From Aculops lycopersici (Eukaryota; Arthropoda; Arachnida; Trombidiformes; Eriophyidae): a DNA stretch of 64,000 nucleotides. A program made the translations under genes and the position numbers. Below, in pieces: positions 44,565 through 57,400 of the stretch. Every line of letters starts with the position of its first letter. The first letter of the stretch is position 1. The stretch covers positions 4,102,192 through 4,166,191 of the forward strand of contig WNKI01000001.1 of NCBI GenBank assembly GCA_015350385.1, given 5' to 3'. The notes beneath the pieces are model-generated. The model made no database searches. It was not told the origin of the DNA and was given only the letters and a program-made list of their open reading frames with translations.

Positions 44565-47500
44565 ATGTTTCCTTCCAATTTCCTAGTAGCCTCATTGTGC
44601 TGCCTGTTTGTGTGGCTAGTCGTTGTCATTCAAGGTCCAGGTGAGTTTTCTCCAAATTTCTGGTTTATATTTTCATACTGTCGATTAACTGCTCATGTTC
44701 AAGTTTAAATTTGAACAAATATCCAATTGAGAATCACGTGTTAACACCCATCGCTCGCTGCCTGCCATTACTTACCCAAATCTGAAACCATCACCTCAAC
44801 CACAACCACGTTTAGTGGGCCGAGTGCAAGCTGAGCTACAAGCCAACCAAGACGACGGGCAGGCCGGCGAGTACGATGATATCCATGTTTCAAGCAGCCA
44901 CCTGAATGGGCCAATCAACTACCATAACGTTATCCTACCCACTAGTAGTGAGCACAAGATGGGAGGCCAACGAGATCACCAAAGGCAATTACAAGTCAGC
45001 AATCATATTGGCAAGCCACTCGTACCCCCACCGGCTACTGTGACTACAAGTAGTACAAGTAGACAACAACAGCAACAACAACAAGTGGTTGGTGGCAGTG
45101 CGCGCGTGGCCGTTACCGACTATAACACGGCAACAACGACCACCTTCTCCTCTACCACCACCACCATAACAACACAGCAGTCTTCAGCTAGTCAGCCGAC
45201 GACTTGGGCTCCACCAAGACGGACCACCGGCTCGCCGCGGCAGCGAGACCGGCAATCGCAGAACTCTTATTCTCAATCAAAGCTCAATAAGCCACCAAGA
45301 GTTCAGTCCTATTATGATGACGTGCAACGGCTCAAGTATTCGCGGGGTAGCGGCGTTGGTGGTAGCGGATCAGAGAGACCTACAAACCAGACACAAATTT
45401 CCATTGTTGCGCCGAGCAATGTTCGTAGCCGAGCGGCTTCGGTATCAAGGAAACTGGCGAACGCCGGACCTTCAGTCACGAGTGGCGGAGGTGAGCACGA
45501 GCTCTTTGGTGATAATGATAGCTCAACTTGCAGGTGGAGATCATTGGCCGAGTTCAAAAGAATCTCGCTTGCCAATGGCGAGCTTATTGTGCGCGACTCT
45601 TATGAACAGCCATGTTACATTCTAACTTTACGCGGCTTCCTCCGCTGGCAAGGGAACGATTTCATTCCATTAAACAACTTCAAGGTTCATCTTCATGCAA
45701 TTGATATAATGCCGGATGATGATGATTACGACGAAGACGCGACGGCCACTAGAGCAGCAGAGAATCATGGTACTTATAATGGTAAGAGTGGTGGCGGTGC
45801 AACTGCTGCTGTCGACGGAAGTGGAGGTGGCGATAAGAGTTATTATAACAACGAGGATCTTGATGGAGGCTTGGATCTTGAGAGTCCTGGCAAGACTTTC
45901 GGTATTAATATCAAGCGCCACCCACAAAGACGCGGCCGCCCAGTGCCCTTGAAGACTGCAAATTGTTCCGCAAACTTGATGGCCAATAATGACAGCGCTC
46001 AAACAAGTGGCTCCTCCTCGACTCCCATGCAGACCATGCCTCTGCATTGGATAGATAGATCATTTAGGGATGAGATTACCATTCTTGTTGATTGCGGTTT
46101 CCTAGTCTTGAGAACCGAGGGCGACGGGTCGCGCTTGAACCTGGTCTCCATATCCTTCTATCAAAATGGAGATTCCTCCACTAGACCAACCTTCAAAAAG
46201 CTGAGCCGCGCTGGTCCCTCGTCCATGGCAAACTCCGAACACTTGGTCTTCTCAACAGATAACACCACCGCCACAACTGGCTCAACCAACAAGGACCCCG
46301 AGTACTCGACAAATCAACAACAACCACTGATATCAATGCCAATCTCGTCGCGGTACCTCTGCCAGAATCGTATTGTGCTCACGGCTACAAATCAGGTGCA
46401 ATTAGTCCTGGATCGTTTTGAGTTGCAGCGTTTATCACTGCCGCCCATTAGGCAAGTGATAGTTGCTGATGGACGTTCATACGACTCTTCGATTCGAATA
46501 CCCATACTCCACCGCACGCATTCGAAGCAGACTGCAACATCAGCTCCTGTTACCGCAACGGAAATCGACGAGGCAAATACCACAACTGCCGGTAGTAGGA
46601 GTGTTGGCCTTCGTCGCCGTCAGTCTCGTGATGTAACAATGGCGCGCAAATCCAGTGCAGCTTCGCTAATCCCCGACTCAGGTAAGTGTCTTCCAGTAAG
46701 CAAGCCAGGAACTTTAGGCCTCCACGAAATTTCTCTCTGTCTCCATGTTGAGATTCCTAAAGCATCGTGGTCAGACGCTGCTTTCAATCCGTTCGCCTTG
46801 AGCTTGGGCAATTTGTCGTCATCAAAGTTGAACTATCGTGTGGTTGAGCGCCATCATCTTGTCTCTACGAGATCTTTTTGGTGATAAAACTACTTTCCAG
46901 CTGGGCACTTGCCATGACTGATGCCGTGGATTAGACTCGTCACTTTTGCGAAAATGCTCGCGCTTGCCTCTTGTACGGGTAACAAATGCCTTTGCTTTTG
47001 TCAGTAATATCGCCTTTGCCACCGCTAAGGAAACCACCAAAACGACGACAGGCGAGCGAGTTCAAGTTCAATATGCAAGAGAGTGAAGCGAGAGAGTTAT
47101 GAACTTGCCCTTTTGTGTGTAGATTCGTATTTCTCTGTCTCTCTGCCCCTCTATCTTAGGGTTCCAATTTGCCTTCTCTTTCCGTATCTGGCTGGCGCGC
47201 GGCGGTGGGTTTACGTAAAAAGCATTGCAAACGAAAATCACGATGAAGAGAACATCACTTTGACGTGCATATTACGTTTCTGCGCCAGGCACCTGGCATC
47301 ATTTGGGCTTCGCTTCAGGTGAACTTTAAACTTTCAATCCTCGCAAACGTTAAGGTCTTACTCCATGTGCCGGCGTTGTGACCAACAGGCATACAGTAGC
47401 TGATAGTTGAATTCCATATAACAACGAGCAGCAGCAGCAGTGTCGGCAATCGCCTCTGTTTCTCTGGGTAATGAACTCGACAAGTCTCCTCGCCAACAAA

Positions 47501-47821
47501 CTGACTGACTGACTTTGAGTGGATGGTCCTCAAGTTGCTCAGGTGGTGGATGAAGACTGTACGTGGCAATATGGATCTGGTGATGCAAGTAGAAGGCAAG
47601 AGAGAGAATATGAACTGAATTGCATCACCGCGGTCGACTATGTCAGCATGGTGGCCACATCGTTATTTCAATCTCTGACCGGCTTACGCTGGCTGACTGT
47701 GTCGGATGGTTCCAGTTGCTTCAAGTTTGCCGGGCTTCTTCTTCAATTGCACTTGGGCATACATGATGCAAACGATATGTTAAACTTGTTCTTGCACTTG
47801 CGCTACCAATGGATTCCTTAG
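44565..47821 (+). CDS. Secreted orphan protein, three-exon model
   Basis: Model: 44565-44640, 44816-46681 and 47520-47821, phase 1 at both junctions, 747 residues. Exon 1 codes a strong signal peptide (MFPSNFLVASLCCLFVWLVV, cleavage near QGPG) and ends at GTGAGT; exon 2 starts after TTTAG. Residues about 30-230 are low complexity (Thr, Gln, Ser). A more ordered block then begins at STCRWRSLAEFKRISLANGE and runs through PCYILTLRGFLRWQGNDF and DEITILVDCGFLVLRTEGDG. A segment YLCQNRIVLTATNQVQLVLDRFEL followed by VIVADGRS faintly recalls the second half of a CUB domain; this is a guess. Exon 2 ends at CAG|GTAAGT, and the frame-compatible acceptor at TTTGAG (47518-47519) leads to VDGPQVAQVVDEDCTWQY and a stop. 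The last junction is the weakest point; an alternative is read-through to a stop at 46884. Function unknown; likely extracellular. Confidence 0.6.
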
Positions 47822-50800
47822 AGAGACAACAGGTTCGAGTTTTTAGCGAGTGCTCGCGCGCTCATCGACTCCTCCGTGGCAAGGACTCGAGTAGCGACTG
47901 TGGTTGCAACGAAAGCAGTGGAGGTGGTTTCCCTCCTACTTCTGGTCAGAATCTTGTGATATCTTCGCGCACCCACGGCATCGAGGACTTCGTGGCCGCG
48001 GCAGGTGTTGGCGGTCTCGTTAGTTCGAAGGTGAAGGAATCCAATTTATTCAACCTCCTCTACCGCCTCTAAGGAGCATCCATTTTACTCACTACACAAA
48101 GTTATAGACAGACTAACGCGGCATGACCTCGCTCCTGTGTCTACAATCAGTTCATCCCCTTGCCTTCCACATGGATATTCAATGATAGTTGATTTTGTCG
48201 ACTGGACTGAATTCATGTGGAGTCCAGTTATTAATTGAATATTGCCGATGACTGGTGACCACTGTTGATATATTATCTTCTTTAAACGCTAACCCTTTTC
48301 ACCTGCTTCAAAATATACACCATCTTCAGTCAGAGGGCATTCATCTGACCAATCATGGCTCAGTGCGCGTGGCCTGTACGCTAGGAAGTTCAAGTTCCTC
48401 CTTGTTCATCATACTGATCTCATGTGAAGACCCTTTCTAGTCGAAGAAGATGCTGACTTCCTACCTCCACTTTTAGCAAGAGGGTGCGCTTGCCGTGCGA
48501 CTACATTTTGTTTTCCTACCTCCAAAGCTTAGTCTCTATTCTGCCTTGTCATCGATTTTCACAAGGGCTGTTGTTATTGGAATTGTGTTTTCTTGACCAT
48601 TATACTAGCCGAATTCTCCTTGATGATAGCTCCAGTTATATTTCTCACCTCCTTTGCCGGGAATGGTTTAGTTCCTCTGTTGTTACTGTCGGACTTGTTG
48701 AGGTGCTGTCATTGTTTTCATCAGTTCGCTAAACATGAGAGAATCGTATAAACTCACTCTGTATAAATTTGTATGCAAATTTCCTCTTGATTACATTGTG
48801 TGCGTGAACAGAGGTGAGCTATTTTGTGCCAAGGCAAGAAATAGTCTTCCATTCAACGTTCAATGAACTTGACCGCAGACTGATGATCGTCGCAGGCATG
48901 CGGCCTTTTGTATCCAGATTTAGCTCGCGGCTTTTTCAAGCTTCCTCTCGCCTATTGAAGCGGTTAGCTGTCCATCAAATCCGCCTCGCTATTACTGCTG
49001 CCAGCGCTATTACCTAGCCTTGGGCCTTCCACTCCTTACAAACAACCATGTGCTCAGTGATGGGACGTCAGACTTGAGGTTAGTGAGCGAGATTTTCGGT
49101 GTGATCGATTATCACATTAAGCCAATTGTGTGTCTGTCTGTTTGTGTGTGTGAGAAAGAGAGAGAGAGAGAAAAGGGACTTGTTGCTCGGCTTACCTTAT
49201 AATTTCCAGATTTCCCCTGACTGACTGACTGACCGAGCGACCGAGAAATTGAAGAAAACTCGTAGCTAATTTTATGGGCTGTTTGTAAACAAATTCTTCC
49301 TGGGTTGTTCATGTCTAACTGCCAGTGCCTTGAGCTAAACACGACTTCCCTGAAGCATTAGACAGGAAACCGATGCTATCGGAAGCCGGACCTGTTGCAT
49401 TCTCTCACCTAACACCACAGAGAACTTCCAAATCTCTCACCTAAAAATTGATCGCTAACCCTTCCGAACTTCTTGATCAACCCTCACGTTGTGACGTCAC
49501 GGCAACGATCATTGATGCTGAATGGTTGATGTGTTAGTCATCCAATGTCCAAATCCAAGCAAACCTCACCTAGCGCTGAGATCGATGATGGAAACTAACT
49601 CTGCGAACTCAAGAAATGCAAACTTTGAGGCCAACAGGTGGACAGGAAAGTCAAGTAACGGAGCAAATTCTCAGCTGGATATACATTTGATGGCCAATAT
49701 TGGATTTAGTTCATCAATAGTTTTGTTCAATATTCGGCTCGCGACCTTGACATTTTGATGCCGAAATAATCGATCGAAAATGGCAAATAATATCTAATGT
49801 TGGCCGGTAAAATATGTTACTTTTCAACTGTATGACATTAATGGGTTGGTGTCCTAGTTTATGTTGGCGTCAATAAAGTAAATTTGCGGCTTATCTATCT
49901 AATGGCCTAATTATTTGGATAAGCAACAAGTGAACAGTCATAATTTGAACATTGTTTAATGTTACACAAGATTTTTAATTTTTGAGAGAATGAACAATTG
50001 AAAATTCGCTGAGCAAATGTCTAAATCCTGCGCTAATCTTCCGAGTGACAACTCGTTGATAACGAATTTTTCAAGTACAGTAGGGCGCTGTTGAGCTGCG
50101 AAAGCTGCGAGGCGGCAAAAAGTTCGCCAGCGAACAAATACGCTCCAAAATCCGAAAATCTCGTTCCTCTGTTTTAAGACAATGGGGAAAAACTTATTGC
50201 GTTTCCTAGTTAAATGTGGCTTGACCCAATACTTTTGAGTGCCAATATGCGTTTTCGAACTCGACGCATTCGCATTTCTACTGAACACAAAGTAAGACGA
50301 GATGTCCAATTTTCAAGGTAACCCTGAGGTTGCTATTCTAAACAATATGCTATGTGGTACAACAATCTTACTATCTCAAGTCTTCATTCCTCTACAAGGA
50401 TATCTCGGAAGCTACTGTTCGGGTCTATTAGAGAGGCAACCTGTTGCTGTTGTTACAACTGATAAGATAGGAAATTGCGTTCACATATTGGTCATGGACC
50501 AGCTTAAGGTATTAGTATGGCAAAGAATGGGGAAATCCCCGATCAAAAGTTTGAGTTTGTAAATACAGTGGCAGGCTCAAGAGCCGCAACTTTTGACAGT
50601 GGCCGTCAACTTTAAAGCAACAGTTGCCACTAGAACAGCCTTAGCAGGAGAAGAAAAGAATACTCGAGGAAGCAGGCTAGGAAACTTTCGACATGCAATT
50701 GGCTCGACCGAGTGGCTGACTGACCACAAAAAGCATCAGCCGACTGACCACTTTACTCGTGCTTTTGCGTGCGGCTACCATCAAGATTATCTGCCGCAAT

Positions 50801-53714
50801 TGCGCGACTCTGAGAAGACAACCAGCACTACTACTTCATGTCTCGTCAAGGCCACACGAGATACAACTGACCACTACTGAAACCACAGTCCGCTCAACAA
50901 ATAACACTTCTCGTGTGATTGAGCCTCCTAGACCAATAACGCATTTTAAGGGAATGCTTGTCGTTCGTATTCCGGAGACCTGAAGATTGCTACATGTATA
51001 TCTGTCTACTACGGGTTAGTAAGTGACCATAGATTTTCTGCCAATTTCCCGAAAAGAGACCAGCTATTATTATCTGCTACTATTGCATCAGTTGACGACT
51101 TAATAGGCTTTCTCCAAACTATCTAGCTAACCGGGTCTAGCAAGTGGACACAAATAGAATTCTATTACTTAGCAGACAAGCTTGGAAATTCAGGCAAGCG
51201 TAGATCTCAATTCTAGCCTGTGCGGAATAACGTGGATTACAAGCGACTGATGGACAGCATCCACGAAGCGTAGATGGCATTTGGAATATTGGATCGCTGA
51301 AGTTGTGCTCCATAGAGAATGACCAAGCTCCATCGCTCAGGTTAAGTGTAAATGTCGATTGGCATAGCCTCACTCGGCGATAGTTTGAGATCAAAACCAT
51401 TGGCAAAGAAGTACGAAGCAACCATGCCGAGCTAGATCATCTGCATGTTGCACCATTCGAAGCGTTGAACCCAACAACACTGAACGATTTGAACTCGTGA
51501 ACTTCGGACCGATATTAACACTCTTCCTGTTCAAACAATTCAAATTAGACTACCAGTGACATTGAGATAATATCGATGGGATCACATCTCAACGTATTAT
51601 CAAATGCAGAACAACTTCACTATCATGCCTTCATGATCTTTCTTTGCCTGAGTAGGGTCAGTTCAATGAGAACCTGGGATTTAGCAAATTGTCTGCGCGG
51701 TGTACGGATTATTCTGCCCGACATGCTTTACTGAACACGAGTTTCAAGTTGTCCACTTGTGCAAATGTCCACACTTATCGATTGTCGATGCGACAAAATC
51801 GCTTGAAGCAATCGATAAAGAGTTTGAGATGAATTGATCGCTAGATATCCTGGAAGACTATGAGCTGTTGTATCCGAGTATGTTAATCTTCGCGAGCCAA
51901 GAACTGGCAAATCGAACCCTGGCAAACAGGTCCAACTGCAAAGGGCATGGAGAAAACCGAGTGTTGGATTACAATCTAATATAATCTACCTGCCGCCGCT
52001 TGCGAGTTCAAACGAACGTGACGGATTTTGTGGCTAATTTGCTTGCTGAGATGAAATGGTGTTCGTAGAGAAAAGTTTTGTCGCGACATTAGTCTACGCG
52101 AGTTGAAGAGAAAGAAAGAGAGAGAGAAAAGAGTAGATAAGAACACTAAACAGGACGATGTCGTCTACTCGTCGGAGTTAACAAGCGATGAAATAAGCAA
52201 CATTGAGAGGCTTTAAACAGTTAGAAGCAAACCGGTGTCTGGGAACCAAACTCATTCGCACATTATTTTAATTGTTTGCGTTAGCTTGCATGTGAATATG
52301 TCAGCTGAAATTATACTTCGCAAATTGGCTGCGGTTAACCTGGTAGACTTGACAGCATTTGCCTAGTCTCTCTTGGGCTTGTATGTCGCCATCCTCTCCA
52401 CTCTTTTGGCTTCGACTAGTTCGAAGTAACTTGTCGCCGGTAAAGTTGCAAATCATCATCATGGAGGAAGAAATAACCATTCAGCGGCAGCCACAACAAT
52501 GGCAACAGTTCTAGCAGCAGCAACACGAACCACCACCACCACCACCACAACCACCACGAACACCACAACAACAACAGCAACGTCAAACACCATCACAGGC
52601 TAGCGCCTCTTCTTCTCCGGATCAGAAATGTTTTAAACCTTGAGTGTTTCATCCGGCGACCTGGTGAAGCATCAAGTCTGGTGAGTTGAGTTGTGATGTC
52701 TTCTCCACTGTAGATGGCGAGTAATATTGAAAAGCCCAGCAAAAAGGTAACCACTCTTTGCATTGCGAAGGGATAGAGAGAGAGAGAGGGAGAGACGCGC
52801 GGCTATTAACATCGCCGCCCACTTGTTGCTGCGCGCGCAAGTCTCTTCGACGACGTCGTCGTCGCCGGCGTTTTTGTTGCGGCGAAGCGATTGCACTTGA
52901 ACTTGACAATGAATTCTGCTAACTTCCTTCTCTTACCTGCACGCCGCTTGCCTCCTTCCTTCCTGCCAACTTATCTGCGCGACTTCTTACCTCCAGAACG
53001 ACGACGACGACGACGGCTTCGCCGAGAGCGGAATGCTACGTTCAACGGCCAAGGTGTAAGCACGCGAAAAAGCCCTCCACCATTGCAACCAATAGCGGCA
53101 CCACAAGAAGGCAAAAGATTGTCTAGCTCTGCGTGGAAATAGCAACAGCAGTTGAGAAACAGAACCTCGGAAAGTGAACTCCCAGTTGCTTGCTGGGAAT
53201 AGTGCGGCGAGCCATACTTTGAGCTTCCTCAAAGCTATTTCCATTTCCTTTCAGTTAGACAAGCAGTCAGTAAGTCTTTATCCAAGCGAACAAGCTAAAT
53301 GGAGATAGAAACAGCATGCGCAAATCGGATGCAACAATCGGCAGATTCGCCAAGCGCTCTTAGTGTTGGCCCGCAGTTAGCTCGCGCAAGTCTGCGCTTT
53401 GAATGATTCCAAATCAACTGCTCACAATTAAATATAACGCTCGCTCGAAAAGAGTTGAAGGAGATCAGCGGTGCGCAAATTGCAGTTCAGCAACAGAACA
53501 GGTGAGTAATCCCTTCAACGCGCACAAGTTTGCCGCCGACGTCGCAGCGACCACCGACTCGCCGCGTCGACTAACCAACGCAAAGGCGCGCGCTTACTCG
53601 CTCCTCTCCCCGGCCCATCTATCCCACTAGGCAAACTAATCGACTAAACGGTTTAGCGTCGCCCATTTCTGTTTCTACCACTAGTGTAACAATCACCGGT
53701 GCCGGTGTCTGAGC

Positions 53715-53747
<33 letters not shown>

Positions 53748-54190
53748 GAAAAATATAAAATAACAGCGTAAAATCATCACCGAGGCAAAATCTACAACGA
53801 AAATTACATTAACTCAGTTAATCAAGATACAAGTTCGCTTGCTCATCATCGAGATAGTTGTGTGTTATAACATTTAACTGGGCGCAAAGGATTAAGTGAG
53901 ATCATAGTAAACTAGAGCGACAAGTGGTCGCATCCTCATTCGTCACCATCATTTGTGCGACCCTATGACACAGCAACATCAAATTACAGCCAGAACAGCA
54001 GCAAAACACAATACTCAAGCTCAATTAATTGCTCTCTGGTTAGAAGTTCAGCGGAGACCAACAGCATTGGTGGCAGCAAGGTGACAATAACTAGAGCACT
54101 ACTAGAATTGAGTCACCTTCATCAAGAAAACACCAGCACCAGCAACAACTGCATCAACAGTAGAGTTGAGTGACCTAGCAGACCAGCGTG
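47822..54190. other. 6.4-kb region without a recognised gene
   Basis: Holds the 3' flank of the 44.6-kb gene and the upstream DNA of tenectin. A frame at 47809-48072 has no recognised domain. A CCA/CAA-rich tract lies at 52505-52590 and an (ATC)n repeat at 53715-53747. The GAGAGA runs near 49152 and 52112 are simple repeats. No conserved protein, tRNA or rRNA was recognised. Confidence 0.45.
53715..53747. repeat. (ATC)n microsatellite
   Basis: About eleven uninterrupted ATC units. Confidence 0.9.
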
Positions 54191-54198
54191 TATAAAAG
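54191..54198 (+). promoter_or_regulatory. TATA box of the tenectin gene
   Basis: TATAAAAG is a consensus TATA box. The start site expected near 54220 gives a leader of about 190 nt to the ATG at 54407. The leader contains an in-frame ATG at 54275, which would place the signal sequence about 60 residues inside the protein and is therefore less likely to be the main start. Confidence 0.6.
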
Positions 54199-54406
54199 CG
54201 TTTGGTGCTCCACATTTGTGGCAACATTTGGACCCCATTTGTGTGATCCACTGCTGATCAAGGAGCAGTACATAATGTTACTGTCGTTGCTGCGGCTCAA
54301 CGACAACCATTTTCATCAAGAGGAACAAGAAGCAAGAAATAGAAGATCTCCAGGAAGAACCAAATCTGTATTAGGGTACCAATTTTTCTCAATCAAAACA
54401 AATACA

Positions 54407-57400
54407 ATGAGACTCACCACGAACAATGGCAGTCGTGCTTGCAGTCAACGTCTCATTTCTATGTACCTACTCTCGCTAGCGGCGCTAGCATTTATTTTAA
54501 CCCTCTCAGCTCAGCCGCTCGATGGAGCATCGCTCACATTGGGCAACACAAAGTCACTAGCCGCCCGGGATAGAGGTAAGTTTTTAGTATTATTTATTCT
54601 TGATTGACTGGTATATACTTCATACATCATAATACCATTCACTAACTAACCGATTGTCATGAACCATGAATTCCCAGGCTGCTATTACATGCTGCACCAT
54701 TACAAGAATGGCGAGCAAATCAAAACCGACGAGCCATGTCTCAATTGTACTTGTGAGAATTCGATGCTCATGTGTTACCTAAGAGTTTGTCCTTATGTGA
54801 AACCAATCGGTGATAAATGTATTATTGAGCGAGTACCAGGCGAGTGTTGTCCCAGGATCACTTGTCAGGATGCTGGTCCGGGATTGATTGATTTCCAAGA
54901 GCAACAGGTGGAGCCAGAAACAACGACAGCCGCCACCACTACAACCACAACTTCCACCACAATTAGCACAATCAACGCCGATGTTGCGCTTACAAATGCT
55001 AGCGAGGTATCTAGCGGCGCGGGCGGCTGCATGCTGGACAACAAGTTTTACCACGAGGGCGCCCAGATGCCAAGCGATCCAAGTAAACCTTGTGAGATGT
55101 GCTATTGCATTCGAAACTCCTCAGCTTGTGTGATACAAGATTGCGCCCTAGAGGTGAGCGGCTGCAGTCCCATCTATCAAGCTGGCGGTTGTTGTCCCAC
55201 GCGATACAATTGCTCATCGGTCAATGCATTTACAACTCCAAGACCAAACTCTTTGCTGAGCAACAGAGACGATATTGTAGAGCCAACCGGAAGAAGAAGA
55301 TTCTGGGATAACTTCTCCTGGAAAACGGCCCTATCAACAACACCGGCAAGCCTCCTGGAAAGCGTGTTTAGAATCACCACCACCACCACCACCACCACAC
55401 CGAGACCTAATGTGTTACCCCAATTCAGTCGCAACAACGTATCGCCACCAGGTCCAGGTTGCAAAGCAGCAAACTCAAGCAGGACATTTACCGATGGAGA
55501 GCGGGTTCCTTCCAAGAACAAGTGTGAGCATTGCTATTGCATGCGAGGCGAGATTATTTGCGCGGTTCAGGAATGCCGACCACCTTGCGATGGATGCGTG
55601 CCCATTTATGACCCCGGAGATGATAAATCATGCTGTCCCATGAGATACGAGTGTGCAGCACCAGTACATAGGGTTTCTAATGAGAGCATTGCCATTGAAG
55701 ATCCAATACCAGCTACGTTAGCACCACCTGTTAGCATAACAGCGGAAGATGCAAGAAACACCCCCAGCTCACCATCAACCACAATAGCACCACCATTGCA
55801 AAGCTCAGATTCAACCAGCACCAGCATAACAAGTACAAGCACCGAGGCCCCAGCGTCGATTGTGGAAGGCTCGAGCACAACTATGAGCGAATCCTCGTCA
55901 TCGCTCGACACCCTGTCCGAGACAACCAAGCCGGAGGTTTCGGTCATGACCACACGCCAGACAAAGCCACCTTTGAAACCCATCTCGCCAAAACTTTCAA
56001 CGAACGAGGATGAGAATGTTGGAGAGATGGTTCCAGATCAGGCAATACCTGAGAAGGCCCTCAAGACCGAGTCATCGAGCCCAGCATCGGCGAATGTCGA
56101 CGGATTCAACTTGCAAGGCGAACGTGAGCAAGAGAATGACCAAAATAAGTCAAGCGGCAGGTTTGTTGCTGCGAGTGAGGGACCTCAACCAGGATCGATG
56201 AATCAAGTTGCCGATAGTGCCAACGATATTATTCCAGCATCTCTGACCTCAACAATCCCACCTTCTTCTAGCACCAAGCTCGAAAGTAGATCGGACGAAA
56301 TTGTACTTGCTCCTGAGTCTGCCAATTCAGAGGCCAACGAGAAGAAGAGCCGGCCATCGGTGGTGCCATCGTTGGTTCCAGGTGAAGGGGGTTGCAGGTA
56401 CAATGGAAGATTGTATCAGAATGGACAAGAGGTGAGGTCGAAAGATAATTGCATGGAGATTTGTATGTGTATCAACAGCGTCGTCTACTGTGATGAAGTC
56501 GACTGTCCAAAGGGTCCACCAAACCAGGACGAGTGCCAAAAAGTTGTGGTCGAGGGTGAATGCTGTCCAAAGTTCATTTGTCCAGAGTCAGCAACAACTC
56601 CAGCTCCAGAGATGCAATCAACTACCGTTCCGGTGACACTCTCACCTAGCACTTTGAGCATCTTGAATGTCAACTCAGTCAAAGACGAGACACCATCACT
56701 GTCTAGAGCTGGCGCACAGACAACCGAGGCAAAAGAAGAGTTGCCGACAACAACCATTGCGCAAGATTTCAAATCTGAGCCTTCACCTACCCAACTTCCA
56801 GTAGCAGAGAGTAGCTCCACAGAGTCCACTCCTGTTACAACCACAACCACTAGCTTGCCGTCGACATCGAATGATATTGCCAGCCCAACCTCAACACCTA
56901 TGGTAGCTGATTCGACTACACAATCAGTGTCCACCGAAACAACTTCTCAATTGAGTACCACTGCAGCCGGAGAGGAGACATCAGTTAGCTCGGAAACACC
57001 AACAAAAACTACCACTGCGACACAATCTTCTAGCTCAGAATCATCATCCCAGACAGACGCTGAGTTGAAGAATCAGTCGGTGGAACAGACATCGACTGTG
57101 ACTATGCCAAGTTCTCTTGAAGGATTCTCGTCAACCACCTCGTATCCGATGGCTTCAGGAGCCTTTGGAATGCCCACAACACCACCAAGTGAGGCACCAT
57201 CAACTGAGACTACCAAGACTGAGAGCTCATCTCAGGAATCTACGTCCCCGGATAAGATCGAAACAAGCCGAGATGTAACTTCGCCAAGTCCTTTGTCATC
57301 CTCAGAGACAACGCCGACTCAAACAACAACAGCGAACCAGGTTTATGAGGCCGCTTCGACTGAACCTTCTGTCACAACTACTACAGCTACAAATATCGAT

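Noticed and set aside
46682..46884. Read-through of exon 2 of the 44.6-kb gene to a stop at 46884
   Set aside because: A consensus donor (CAG|GTAAGT) precedes this segment and a phase-matched acceptor and exon exist downstream. Kept only as an alternative.
47123..47318. Possible alternative exon (GTGTAG acceptor, CAG|GTGAAC donor) within the second intron of the 44.6-kb gene
   Set aside because: Frame-compatible on entry, but it leaves phase 2, which does not fit the next exon, and its translation is hydrophobic and featureless.
47809..48072. 87-codon frame following the 44.6-kb gene
   Set aside because: Possible acceptor (ACAACAG) but no phase-consistent donor found, and no recognised motif.
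51130..51930. Possible decayed retroelement
   Set aside because: No frame longer than about 95 codons and no reverse-transcriptase, integrase or protease motif could be read.
52461..52643. Gln/Pro-rich frame starting MEEEITIQ with one internal TAG
   Set aside because: The region is a CCA/CAA simple repeat, open in more than one frame. The stop and lack of any domain argue against a gene or stop-codon read-through.
54275..54406. Upstream in-frame ATG of tenectin
   Set aside because: Would bury the signal sequence about 60 residues from the N-terminus. The ATG at 54407 fits a secreted protein better.
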